Part shown: piece after piece, positions 1 to 7,724 of the stretch
Position numbering within the stretch: position 1 is the first letter of the stretch
Layout of the letters: the number at the start of each line of letters is the position of its first letter
Assembly (NCBI RefSeq): GCF_005877885.1
Contig: NZ_VCHY01000030.1
Location: forward strand, 1-54,092
Direction: 5' to 3'
DNA from: Labilibacter sediminis
GTDB lineage: Bacteria > Bacteroidota > Bacteroidia > Bacteroidales > Marinilabiliaceae
Length of the DNA: 54,092 nucleotides
Notes under the pieces: generated by a model
Seen by the model: only the letters and a program-made list of their open reading frames with translations
Told to the model about the DNA's origin: nothing
Database searches by the model: none
Made by a program: the position numbers and the translations under genes

Positions 1-76
1 ATGTCAGATACTTAAATATAACAAAATCCTTGTTTCTTTCCTTTTGTATTCAATATTTCTTACGTCGAACTCACGT

Positions 77-133
77 TAGATTAGGGTTTAGGTTAATTTA
101 AAGGGAGACATTCAATGGGATGTCTCTTTTTTT
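77..133 (+). ncRNA. candidate small RNA, copy 1 (20-base motif plus intrinsic terminator)
   Basis: Positions 77-96 read TAGATTAGGGTTTAGGTTAA, identical to 6875-6894. A hairpin follows (GAGACAT 105-111 pairing with ATGTCTC 120-126) with a run of seven T (127-133). From motif start to the end of the T run is 57 nt, exactly as in copy 2. A TTTG ends 31 nt before the motif in both copies (43-46 here), where a -7 promoter box could sit, although the rest of the box and the -33 element are poor here. The hairpin stems differ in sequence while the motif is unchanged. For this copy alone the hairpin could simply end a gene left of the window; the orphan copy 2 argues against that as a general explanation. 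I do not recognise the motif as a named RNA family. Confidence 0.5.
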
Positions 134-191
134 ATGCTAAGCTGTAAAAACAATCTTTCGGTCCTACATTAAAAAGCAGTTAAAAAAATGC

Positions 192-199
192 TATTTTTG
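192..199 (+). promoter_or_regulatory. Bacteroidetes -7 box for tsaB
   Basis: TATTTTTG matches TAnnTTTG exactly and ends 19 bases before the tsaB start codon, so the leader would be very short. No convincing TTTG-type -33 element lies about 20 bases upstream. Confidence 0.5.
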
Positions 200-218
200 C
201 ATTTCAAAATCACAAAAA

Positions 219-923
219 ATGGCATTAATATTATCTCTCGAAACTTCCACCAAGGTTTGTTCTGTTTGTTTATCAAAGGATGGTGAAGTAGTGGTAAAAA
301 AAGAGCTTTACGAAGCTAATTCTCATGCAACACATTTAACAGTGTTTATTCAGGATTTATTTAAAGAATTAAATGAATACACACTAAAGGACGTTGATGC
401 GGTAGCAGTTAGTAGTGGACCAGGATCATATACCGGATTACGTATAGGAGTTTCTGTGGCGAAAGGAATATGTTACGCCATAAATAAACCATTGATTGCC
501 ATAACATCTTTAGAGGCATTGGCATATGATGTATTTACCTCAGATGAGCATAAAGATTTAGATGGAGATACACTTTATTGTCCAATGATTGATGCACGCC
601 GCATGGAAGTGTATACTACATTATTTGATCAAAATAAAAACATGATCAATGAAATTAGTGCTGAAATTATTGATGAGGATAGCTATCAGGATAAATTGGC
701 CAAACATAAAGTTGTGTTCTTTGGTGATGGAGCCGAAAAGTGTAAAGGTATTATTCAACATTCCAATGCAATGTTTTTAGATCATAAAGCACCATTGGCT
801 TCAAATATGGTTGAGATAGCATTTCAAAAATTTACAAAAGAGCAATTTGAAGATGTGGCATATTTTGAACCGTTTTATCTAAAAGATTTTGTAGCCACTA
901 CACCTAAAAAGAAGGTTTTATAG
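219..923 (+). CDS. tsaB: tRNA threonylcarbamoyladenosine biosynthesis protein TsaB
   Basis: 234 aa. TsaB is an inactive ASKHA-fold paralogue of TsaD. It scaffolds the TsaBDE complex that transfers threonylcarbamoyl to A37 of ANN-decoding tRNAs in the cytoplasm. The family signature is clear: ILSLETSTKVCSV at the N-terminus (phosphate-1-like loop), SSGPGSYTGLRIGVSVAKG around residues 65-83, and MIDARRMEVYT near 122-132. Length is normal for the family. The ATG at 219 lies just after a perfect -7 box. tsaD and tsaE are not in the window. Downstream come a palindromic element (935-1110) and a strong terminator (1133-1157), so the gene is probably transcribed alone. Confidence 0.95.
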   Translation: MALILSLETSTKVCSVCLSKDGEVVVKKELYEANSHATHLTVFIQDLFKELNEYTLKDVDAVAVSSGPGSYTGLRIGVSVAKGICYAINKPLIAITSLEALAYDVFTSDEHKDLDGDTLYCPMIDARRMEVYTTLFDQNKNMINEISAEIIDEDSYQDKLAKHKVVFFGDGAEKCKGIIQHSNAMFLDHKAPLASNMVEIAFQKFTKEQFEDVAYFEPFYLKDFVATTPKKKVL

Positions 924-934
924 TTTTAAAGAGA

Positions 935-1110
935 TTAAACCCGGATTATGCATTAGATTTTCGTTATGAACATTGAAAATGCAATAAAACAAACACTTAC
1001 TGAAACGAGGCATAGCACCGCTATGGTGAGTTGAAGCAAGTGAGTAAAACGATTTGTTTTAAAGTAGTTTCAATGTGCAATAGATTAGCTAATGCATATT
1101 CCGGGTTAAA
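935..1110. repeat. long imperfect palindromic element A (MITE-like)
   Basis: The ends are inverted copies (TTAAACCCGG at 935-944, CCGGGTTAAA at 1101-1110; one mismatch). The arms remain recognisably complementary inward (ATGCATTAG, ACATTGAAA, AAAACAAA blocks) to a centre near 1012-1026 containing CATAGC and GCTATG. It lies in the tsaB 3' region and carries no ORF. Its size and central CATAGC/GCTATG resemble element B (13510-13672). It could be a non-autonomous mobile element or a long transcribed hairpin. No target-site duplication is obvious. Confidence 0.5.
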
Positions 1111-1132
1111 GCAAACAATAATATCACAATTT

Positions 1133-1157
1133 AAGGATGCATCATGCATCCTTTTTT
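1133..1157 (+). terminator. intrinsic terminator after tsaB
   Basis: AAGGATGC at 1133-1140 pairs with GCATCCTT around a 5-base loop, followed by six T. The rest of the 924-1312 gap holds only palindromic element A and about 150 bases in which I see no gene. Confidence 0.85.
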
Positions 1158-1312
1158 CATTCTCAAAATTGCAATATTACAGGTTGTATTCTATACTCTG
1201 GCGCTTATAATTGTAACAAAAAAATGATGTAATCGTTTTAGTAATAAAGCGAATTGGTTGTAAATTGGTCTGATAATTGCTTTTACACTTCAGAACTTGT
1301 AAATTTTACTTT

Positions 1313-2113
1313 ATGAATAAGCGAATTCCTGTCTCATTATTGTTTATGTTTGTAGTTATTTCCGGTGTTATAAGTTCTCAAAACGATTCTACACTAAATA
1401 CAACAGCATATCAATCCGGTGAAAGATTAAAATATTCACTTAACTACGGTTTTGTTACTGGTGGTTATGTTACATTTTCTGTAAAAGATTCTATTTGGAA
1501 CGGAATCAATACTAATCATCTGGTGCTTGGAGGTAAAAGTGCCGGGATAGTTGAGGCTCTTTATAAAATTAGAGATAAGTACACCAGTTTTATTGATGTG
1601 GAAACTGATCAGCCTGTAAAATCAATTCGAGATATTAGGGAGGGGCGATATAGGTATTACAATGAAGTGTTATATGATTATGAATCCGAGGTTGAGGATT
1701 CTATAACAATACAAAGTAAAAGATCCGGTGAGGTTAAAGTTCCTAAAAACATACATGATATAGTATCAGCATTTTATTTTGCCCGAAGATTTCATTTTAA
1801 CGATCAAATGGTAAAAGGTGAAATTATCTCTTTTAAAACCTACTTTGGAGATGAGATATTTCCATTAAAGATTAAGTATGTAGGTATTGAGACCATCAAA
1901 ACCAAGTTTGGTAAAATGGAGTGCTATTTATTTCATCCGGTAACAGAAGTAGGCAGGGCATTTAAAACCGAAGAAGACATGAAGCTGTGGGTGAGTAGAG
2001 ATGACAACAGAATACCGATAAAGGCAAAAGTTAATTTAAAGGTTGGATCCTTTACGTGCGAACTTGAAGAGTTTCAGGGGCTGCGAAATTCTTTTAGCTG
2101 TATAAAGAAGTAA
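1313..2113 (+). CDS. DUF3108 family secreted protein
   Basis: 266 aa from the ATG at 1313. A TTG start 12 codons earlier is possible, but the signal peptide (MNKRIPVSLLFMFVVISGVISS) begins properly at this ATG. The mature part matches the DUF3108 pattern: YQSGERLKYSLNYGFVTGGYVTF near the N-terminus, then a beta-rich sequence with KYVGIETIKTKFGKMECYLFHP and LWVSRDDNRIPIKA, as in lipocalin-like or LolA-type periplasmic beta barrels. It is probably periplasmic; the biochemical role is unknown. It sits between tsaB and efp without tight spacing to either. Confidence 0.75.
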   Translation: MNKRIPVSLLFMFVVISGVISSQNDSTLNTTAYQSGERLKYSLNYGFVTGGYVTFSVKDSIWNGINTNHLVLGGKSAGIVEALYKIRDKYTSFIDVETDQPVKSIRDIREGRYRYYNEVLYDYESEVEDSITIQSKRSGEVKVPKNIHDIVSAFYFARRFHFNDQMVKGEIISFKTYFGDEIFPLKIKYVGIETIKTKFGKMECYLFHPVTEVGRAFKTEEDMKLWVSRDDNRIPIKAKVNLKVGSFTCELEEFQGLRNSFSCIKK

Positions 2114-2175
2114 GGTTAACGCCATAAAAACAAGAACAAATTAAATTAAATGCTAGCTATTTAAACTAATTGATT

Positions 2176-2183
2176 TATTTTTG
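2176..2183 (+). promoter_or_regulatory. Bacteroidetes -7 box for efp
   Basis: TATTTTTG is an exact TAnnTTTG match 41 bases before the efp start. The -33 region is AT-rich with no clear TTTG. Confidence 0.5.
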
Positions 2184-2224
2184 CAACACAAAATTGTTAA
2201 CACAAAGATTTAATTTATAATACT

Positions 2225-2794
2225 ATGGCAACAACAGCTGATATAAGGAATGGGATGTGTATGGAGTTTAAGGGTGATTTATACTCTGTAGTTCAATTTC
2301 AGCATGTAAAACCTGGGAAAGGACCTGCGTTTGTTCGTACCAAGCTTAAAAAAATATCTACAGGTAAAGTAATTGATAATACTTTTTCTGCCGGACATAA
2401 AATTAATGAGCAGCGTGTGGAGCGAAGAGCATATCAGTATCTCTACAAAGATGATATGGGATTTGTTTTTATGAATAATGAAACATATGAGCAGGTTACC
2501 ATTGAAGAAAAGCTAATTGAAAACAGCGACCTGCTTAAGGATGGTATTGTTTGCGAAGTGGTTTATCATGCAGATACTGAAACTCCACTTTTAGTAGACC
2601 TTCCAATGCATATTGAATTTGAGATCACTTATACCGAGCCAGGTGTTCGCGGTGATACTTCTTCAACAAACTCGTTAAAGCAAGCTACCATCGATACTGG
2701 TTCAACTATAATGGTGCCTTTATTTGTGAATACTGGTGACTGGATTAAAGTGGATACCCGCGATAGATCTTATGTGGAGCGTGTAAAAAAATAA
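2225..2794 (+). CDS. efp: elongation factor P
   Basis: 189 aa. EF-P binds ribosomes between the P and E sites and relieves stalling at polyproline stretches. All three beta-barrel domains are present: an N-terminal KOW-like domain, a central OB domain (about 65-128), and a C-terminal OB domain ending IKVDTRDRSYVERV. The loop that reaches the peptidyl-transferase centre reads KPGKGPAF, with Lys32 at the tip. No EpmA/EpmB modification genes are in the window. It is flanked by a perfect -7 box and its own terminator, so it is probably monocistronic. Confidence 0.97.
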   Translation: MATTADIRNGMCMEFKGDLYSVVQFQHVKPGKGPAFVRTKLKKISTGKVIDNTFSAGHKINEQRVERRAYQYLYKDDMGFVFMNNETYEQVTIEEKLIENSDLLKDGIVCEVVYHADTETPLLVDLPMHIEFEITYTEPGVRGDTSSTNSLKQATIDTGSTIMVPLFVNTGDWIKVDTRDRSYVERVKK

Positions 2795-2816
2795 TAGATA
2801 TTTATCTAGCATAACG

Positions 2817-2846
2817 AAAGCCTTGTTTACTAAACAGGGCTTTTTT
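2817..2846 (+). terminator. intrinsic terminator after efp
   Basis: AAAGCC at 2817-2822 pairs with GGCTTT, with TGTTT/AAACA extending the stem inside, followed by a T run. Confidence 0.85.
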
Positions 2847-2916
2847 ATTGTAGAGTAAATTATTTTTTCGGCAAAAAAATTAATAACTTACCAACCTAAA
2901 GGATTTTACAATTTCT

Positions 2917-4149
2917 ATGGTTACCCAAATTCAAAAAAAGAGGCTTAGGCTTTTTAAAGATAGGTTAAATATACTACTTGATATCGCTCAAACCATCAAT
3001 GAGGATCATAGTATTGATGACCTGCTGGCTGAATTTGAGATTTTGTTGAGAGAAGAACTGGAAGTTGGTAAGATTCTGGTGTTTACTTTAGCTGATGACA
3101 ACTGGAAAAATCTGTTAAGTTCAGGTGTATCCAAAGAGGAAGTAGCCAAAATAGATGTAAAAAGAGATTTAGCTCAATATCAAAATATTGAAAATATAAC
3201 CATTTCTCACCCGCCTCAGCTGAAAGGTTTTGATGCTGTTATTCCCCTATTTCATCGTTTTAAATCCATAGGATTTGTACTCATAGGAGATGTAGATGAA
3301 GAGCATACAGGTATAAGCCCCACCATAAAGCACCTCAAGCTAATTCAAATTATATCGAACCTGATTATTGTATTTATTGAGAATAAACGGATGCAGGAAG
3401 AATTGCTGGAGCAGGAGGCTATTCGTAAAGAGATGGAGCTGGCTTCGCGTATTCAGTCGCAATTGGTACCTGCAGATGATCATTTACCCATAAGTACAAA
3501 ATATTCCATTCATACATTTTATCATCCGCAGTTTGAAGTTGGGGGCGATTACTACGATTTTATAAAGCTTTCCAATAATGTGTTGGGTTTTTGTATTGCT
3601 GATGTTTCCGGAAAAGGAATTTCAGCAGCTTTTTTAATGTCTAATTTTCAAGCTGTATTTAGAGCGCTTTATTCACCGGGTATAAGATTAAAAAAATTGG
3701 TTCACCTCTTAAATCAAAAGGTGAATATGAGTGCAAATAACGAGAAGTTTATTACAATGTTTTTGGGAAAATATAATGCCTTAACCCGAAAACTAACTTA
3801 TATAAATGCAGGGCATTTGCCACCGATGCTTTTTGATCCTAAAAAGAAACATCTGCTTAGTTTAGAAAAAGGATGTATTGGCTTGGGTATGCTCGATGAA
3901 ATTCCAACTGTAGAAGTTGGAAAGGTGAGTGTTCCGCGTAATGCTAAGTTTTTAGCGTTTACTGATGGTTTGGTTGAATTAGAAAATGGGGATCAAATCG
4001 AATCAGGAATGAAACCCATAGAAGATATCATTTCTAACAGTAATGATATTGAGAGAAATATGGCAGATCTAAAAAGACTGATAACAGAACAGCTTGAACG
4101 AGGTTCTGTATTTGATGATATATCCATAACCGGAATCGAATTTAAATAA
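2917..4149 (+). CDS. GAF-like plus PP2C (SpoIIE/RsbU-type) serine phosphatase
   Basis: 410 aa, no membrane segment. Residues about 1-155 look like a GAF-type sensor; a short coiled linker (RMQEELLEQEAIRKEMELA) follows; from about 170 comes a SpoIIE-type PP2C domain. The domain carries the family marks RIQSQLVP, GGDYYDF, IADVSGKGISAAFLMS, NAGHLPP and the metal-binding FTDGLVE and DDIS motifs, so it should be an active metal-dependent phosphatase. In partner-switching systems such enzymes dephosphorylate STAS anti-anti-sigma proteins. No STAS protein or anti-sigma kinase is adjacent, so its target is unknown. Convergent with the YfhO gene across a shared hairpin. Confidence 0.85.
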   Translation: MVTQIQKKRLRLFKDRLNILLDIAQTINEDHSIDDLLAEFEILLREELEVGKILVFTLADDNWKNLLSSGVSKEEVAKIDVKRDLAQYQNIENITISHPPQLKGFDAVIPLFHRFKSIGFVLIGDVDEEHTGISPTIKHLKLIQIISNLIIVFIENKRMQEELLEQEAIRKEMELASRIQSQLVPADDHLPISTKYSIHTFYHPQFEVGGDYYDFIKLSNNVLGFCIADVSGKGISAAFLMSNFQAVFRALYSPGIRLKKLVHLLNQKVNMSANNEKFITMFLGKYNALTRKLTYINAGHLPPMLFDPKKKHLLSLEKGCIGLGMLDEIPTVEVGKVSVPRNAKFLAFTDGLVELENGDQIESGMKPIEDIISNSNDIERNMADLKRLITEQLERGSVFDDISITGIEFK

Positions 4150-4181
4150 AAAGGGAGCTGATTATCAACTCCCTTTTTTTA
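4147..4181. terminator. bidirectional terminator between PP2C and yfhO genes
   Basis: A GGGAG/CTCCC stem with a partly paired TGAT/ATCA interior is flanked by an A run on the left and a T run on the right, so it can serve both convergent genes. Confidence 0.8.
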
Positions 4182-4185
4182 TGGT

Positions 4186-6702
4186 TTAAATTTCTCTCTT
4201 TACATATTTAAATATGGCAAAAGCAATTAATCCCAGTATAATAAGCGAACTAATCAATGCCAGTGTCTGACTCGTTTTATAGGATGAAGGTTCAAATTTA
4301 AATTCAACCTCATGTTTTCCAACAGGAAGCAGTAAAGCCCTTAAAATATAATTGGCTCTGGCTAGCTCAACCTTTTCGCCATCGACGTAAGCATTCCATC
4401 CATTAGGGTAATAAATTTGAGAAAATACCGCTAACTGATCCTGGCTTGTAGAATAAGAGTAGGTTAAATGATTGGGTTTATATTCCTTAAGTTTTATAGA
4501 TCCGTTAATGGAGTCAACCTTATAATTTTCGAGTTGCTTAAACTCAGAAACATTGATAACAGCTTTTTCTTGAAGTGGCACACGACCAATGGCTTCAATA
4601 GCACCATCTGGTTTATCAACCGGATATATGCTGTTAACAAACCATGCATCTCCCAAGGTGTTTTGGTTAACAATTGGATTGGCATTGGGGTTGTACACAA
4701 CAAATTTGGCATTTAGCATATTAAGTATCGGCATCTGACTTAGCTTTGACTGGATACCTAATTCGCTTACTCCTTTTTGCTGAAGTGTAGCAATTAATGT
4801 TTGCCAATCGTTGTTAAGATACCTTTCAATGACATCCTGATACCTGCGTAATTTAGCACCGTGAAATCCTCCAATAGACTGGTGGTGATATGAAGTATGA
4901 ACCTCTTTAAAAGGATCACGATAGATGGAGAATACCCTGTCGCCATCAGTTTTTAAAGTGTTAATGGCTTTGTCAGAGGTAGATTCAGCAAATTCCTGTT
5001 TGGCTTTTCTCGAACTTTGGAAGTGGTCATTATTAAGATAACGTTTGTCAACAGTCCATAAATCTACAAGAATAAGAAGTCCTAAGCCCCATAGAAGGTA
5101 TTTGCCAGCCAGTTTATTGGTGGCATAAAACCAAATGGAGGCTGATGCAATTAAAATAAATGCAAAAGACCTGAAAGCATCCGCTTTAAGCAGGCTTGCA
5201 CGCGCAGTTTTTAAATTAATAACAATGTTATCGAAGTAAGCAGAAATTTGACCTGCCTGGGCCGCATTTTGCTGTAAAGCTTGTTGTTTCTGTTGTAGTA
5301 TGGCAGATAGCTCCATGTCGCTCATAAAGCTAAAGAATGTGCCCGGGAATAAATAAAATAGTAAACTTATACCTCCGGTTAATCCAAAGGCGGCAAAAAA
5401 TTTCCAGTTGTTTTCTCTGATTAGCTCCGGCTTTTTAAATACTTCTCTCAATCCCAAAAAACCTAAGGTTGGGATGGTTAATGAAGCAATAACCATGGCC
5501 ATTTCCACCGTTCGGAATTTGTTGTAGAGTGGGAAATAATAAAACATAAGGTCTGTAAAAGCCTCAAAGTGCTTTCCCCATGCCAGGAAGAATGAGAATA
5601 TGGTTCCTATGATCAACCACCATTTATCGGGACCTTTATAGAAAAACACTCCAAGCATAAATAAAAAGCACACTATAGCTCCTGCATAAACAGGTCCGGA
5701 GGTAAAAGGTCTGCCACCCCAATACTGGCTTTGTCCTGCAACGGTATCTCTAAATTTAGGATCAACTTTTTCTAAGGCATCTTTGTTGTTACCAATGGCT
5801 TCTGACGCACCTCCAACAGCGTTGGGAACCAAAAGTGTCCATGTACCTTTACGTTCTAAACTCCAGGCCAGGGCATAATCTTTATCTAATCCGCTATGGC
5901 TTTTTTCGCCTTCCTTGGGCATAAGGTCTGATTTTCCTCGAATACTATATTTACCATATTCATAGGTTGGCCAAAGGTTTGTTATATTAGGCAGTACTGC
6001 CAGAAAAGCAGCAATAACAAGAATGCCTGATGCCTTTAAGAAGTGGGGGAGTGTTTTGTGCATTACGGCATAAACCAATCTCGTAAGCACTAAAATGATA
6101 ACCAGCATAGCCAGATAATAGGTTATCTGTACATGATTATATCCTATTTGTAGTCCTAAGGCTATAGTGGTAAAAAGACCTCCTGTCCAAATATTCCGGT
6201 TGTAAGTAAATAAGATTCCGGCAATTACCGGCCCCATTAATGCTATGGTATAGGCTTTAGTTATATGTCCGGCAATAATTATGATCAGATTGTAGGAACC
6301 AAAAGCAAATGCTATAGCACCAATTAAGCTAAACCATTTATCTATTTTTAAACTCAGAAGAAGGACATAAAATCCCAGTAAGTATAAAAATAAGATTGCT
6401 ACAGTGTGATAAGGTAAACCCAATCGCGAACTTCTGTTTAAATATGAGAAGATGTTCTTTGAAGAATCACCTTTAATTTGATAGGCAGGCATCCCGCTAA
6501 ACATACTGTTGGTCCATTGCGATGTTTCTCCGGTTTCTTTTTCAAAATCTTTTAATTCTTTGGCCATACCTATGGCATGTGTGTCGTCCATCTGAGGCAA
6601 TTCCTTGTTTTGAATCACCGGACTGAAATAGGCAAAGCTTAATGCAAAAAATAGCAATACAGTTCCGGCGTACGGCAGAACTGATTTTAATTTGTCAATC
6701 AT
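4186..6702 (-). CDS. YfhO family multi-pass membrane protein
   Basis: 838 aa from the ATG at 6702. The longer reading from 6756 would overlap a good promoter (6726-6756), and MIDKLKSVLPYAGTVLLF is a natural start. At least 12 hydrophobic helices are visible: one at the N-terminus (VLLFFALSFAYF), a dense group through residue ~450, another pair at ~510-560, and one at the very C-terminus followed by FKYVKREI. A soluble C-terminal domain precedes the last helix. YfhO proteins resemble GT-C glycosyltransferases; some firmicute members glycosylate lipoteichoic acid. The substrate here is unknown, since Bacteroidetes lack such acids. A short basic N-terminus and a periplasmic first loop fit inner-membrane insertion. 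Confidence 0.85.
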   Translation of the reverse strand: MIDKLKSVLPYAGTVLLFFALSFAYFSPVIQNKELPQMDDTHAIGMAKELKDFEKETGETSQWTNSMFSGMPAYQIKGDSSKNIFSYLNRSSRLGLPYHTVAILFLYLLGFYVLLLSLKIDKWFSLIGAIAFAFGSYNLIIIIAGHITKAYTIALMGPVIAGILFTYNRNIWTGGLFTTIALGLQIGYNHVQITYYLAMLVIILVLTRLVYAVMHKTLPHFLKASGILVIAAFLAVLPNITNLWPTYEYGKYSIRGKSDLMPKEGEKSHSGLDKDYALAWSLERKGTWTLLVPNAVGGASEAIGNNKDALEKVDPKFRDTVAGQSQYWGGRPFTSGPVYAGAIVCFLFMLGVFFYKGPDKWWLIIGTIFSFFLAWGKHFEAFTDLMFYYFPLYNKFRTVEMAMVIASLTIPTLGFLGLREVFKKPELIRENNWKFFAAFGLTGGISLLFYLFPGTFFSFMSDMELSAILQQKQQALQQNAAQAGQISAYFDNIVINLKTARASLLKADAFRSFAFILIASASIWFYATNKLAGKYLLWGLGLLILVDLWTVDKRYLNNDHFQSSRKAKQEFAESTSDKAINTLKTDGDRVFSIYRDPFKEVHTSYHHQSIGGFHGAKLRRYQDVIERYLNNDWQTLIATLQQKGVSELGIQSKLSQMPILNMLNAKFVVYNPNANPIVNQNTLGDAWFVNSIYPVDKPDGAIEAIGRVPLQEKAVINVSEFKQLENYKVDSINGSIKLKEYKPNHLTYSYSTSQDQLAVFSQIYYPNGWNAYVDGEKVELARANYILRALLLPVGKHEVEFKFEPSSYKTSQTLALISSLIILGLIAFAIFKYVKREI

Positions 6703-6725
6703 GATGTTATGTTTTTTTAGCTGCC

Positions 6726-6756
6726 TAAAAGTAGATAAAAAGGTTTTATGCTGCAA
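6726..6756 (-). promoter_or_regulatory. promoter for the yfhO gene
   Basis: On the minus strand, ATTG (6756-6753), 19 bases, then TACTTTTA (6733-6726) matches the TTTG/TAnnTTTG pattern closely. It supports the start at 6702. Confidence 0.5.
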
Positions 6757-6874
6757 TTAGAATTTTATTTAGATAGACCTGTTATTTATATTGGTTAATA
6801 AATGTTAAGTGAGCCTTGCTGACATTATTGTGGCACAGGCTTTGTTTAAATAAAATCAGAAGAGTTTTTTTTCA

Positions 6875-6931
6875 TAGATTAGGGTTTAGGTTAAATAAGC
6901 GAGCGTTTCGAAAGAGGCGCTCGTTTTTTTT
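6875..6931 (+). ncRNA. candidate small RNA, copy 2, orphan between divergent genes
   Basis: The same 20-base motif as at 77-96 is followed by a near-ideal terminator: CGAGCGTTTC (6900-6909), a GAAA tetraloop, GAGGCGCTCG (6914-6923) and eight T. The flanking genes diverge (yfhO on minus, the 7070 gene on plus), so no gene reads rightward into this terminator. The downstream gene has its own promoter (6997-7027) after it, so this is not an obvious leader. TTTG ends at 6844, 31 nt before the motif, as in copy 1, with TTG at 6816-6818 as a possible -33. A transcript of roughly 80 nt from about 6851 would result. Function unknown. The rest of the 6757-7069 gap holds only promoters. Confidence 0.6.
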
Positions 6932-6996
6932 ATCTAAAAACGAACTACTATTCTGTGTATAAAATTGCATTACATTTTTCTATGTAAAGAATTGGT

Positions 6997-7027
6997 TTTG
7001 TTTTATCAGCCATTTTTATTTTATTTG
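6997..7027 (+). promoter_or_regulatory. promoter for the 7070 gene
   Basis: TTTG (6997-7000), 19 bases, then TTTATTTG (7020-7027; one mismatch to TAnnTTTG). It lies downstream of the terminator at 6900-6931 and 42 bases before the start codon. Confidence 0.5.
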
Positions 7028-7069
7028 GCAGTTCGATAAATATGTTAACCAATCTAATTCTTACAATTA

Positions 7070-7669
7070 ATGAAAAAGATTTATTTAATTTTGTTTTTCA
7101 CTTTGCTTTTAACTAGTTCAAAGCTTTGGGGTCAGGAAGAGTTCTTTCATCAGCGCTCAGGACTCACATTTGCTTATATGAATGGTATAAAAACTGATTA
7201 CACTGGTGGGGGATTATCATTCTTTCATGAGAGCGGGATTAACTTTAGTTTTTCAACCGTGAACTTGCCGGGAAACCGTGCTTCTCAAGTAAGTTTTGGT
7301 AAATTCTCCAGAGAAAAAGAAGCTATCTCCCATGAGAAGTATTATTTTGGCGTGTCATATCTAATAAGTCAAACCAATGCAGTAAGTTTAAATAATGCTT
7401 TTAGCTATTGTTTTAATCCAGGAAGAAATTTTCCAACAGCGATTACCGGTAATTTTAACTTTAATCTGTATTTCACAAAAAATAATAGTTTTTATTCAGG
7501 ATCTTCTTCAAATCAGACTGCGGTTTCGTGGGGAATAGATGTAAAACAAGCCTTCTGGGCAAAAGGGCAGATGTTTCCTTTTATTAGTGTTGGGTATGGG
7601 TCGGATAGCTTTACAAATGAAAGTGTGTATGGTCTGATGACAGGACTTATAATCGCAGTAAGTAAATAA
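7070..7669 (+). CDS. hypothetical secreted beta-rich protein, likely small outer-membrane barrel
   Basis: 199 aa. Not assigned to a named family. A clear signal peptide (MKKIYLILFFTLLLTSSKLWGQ) is followed by alternating beta-type segments rich in Ser, Gly, Phe and Tyr (GLTFAYMNG, GGLSFFHES, NFSFSTVN, YYFGVSYLIS, GNFNFNLYF, FPFISVGYG, YGLMTGLII). This fits an outer-membrane barrel of about eight strands, though the protein ends in VSK rather than an aromatic residue. It has its own promoter and a perfect hairpin after the stop codon. No functional clue comes from neighbours. Confidence 0.6.
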   Translation: MKKIYLILFFTLLLTSSKLWGQEEFFHQRSGLTFAYMNGIKTDYTGGGLSFFHESGINFSFSTVNLPGNRASQVSFGKFSREKEAISHEKYYFGVSYLISQTNAVSLNNAFSYCFNPGRNFPTAITGNFNFNLYFTKNNSFYSGSSSNQTAVSWGIDVKQAFWAKGQMFPFISVGYGSDSFTNESVYGLMTGLIIAVSK

Positions 7670-7673
7670 TACA

Positions 7674-7702
7674 ACAAAGGCAGCCTATTGAGCTGCCTTT
7701 GT
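7674..7702. terminator. hairpin between convergent 7070 gene and glyS
   Basis: A perfect 11-bp stem (ACAAAGGCAGC / GCTGCCTTTGT) with a 7-base loop lies between the two stop codons. The T run is weak on either strand. Confidence 0.75.
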
Positions 7703-7724
7703 CTTATGTTATAAATTTAAAAAA

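Noticed and set aside
81-96. TTAGGGTTTAGG as a telomere-like repeat
   Set aside because: It is a single motif and not an array, the chromosome type expected is circular, and a terminator follows it in both copies.
4468-4716. Plus-strand ORF inside the yfhO gene, and similar antisense ORFs in glyS, glmS, topA and PBP genes
   Set aside because: All are shadows of well-supported genes, with no family resemblance of their own.
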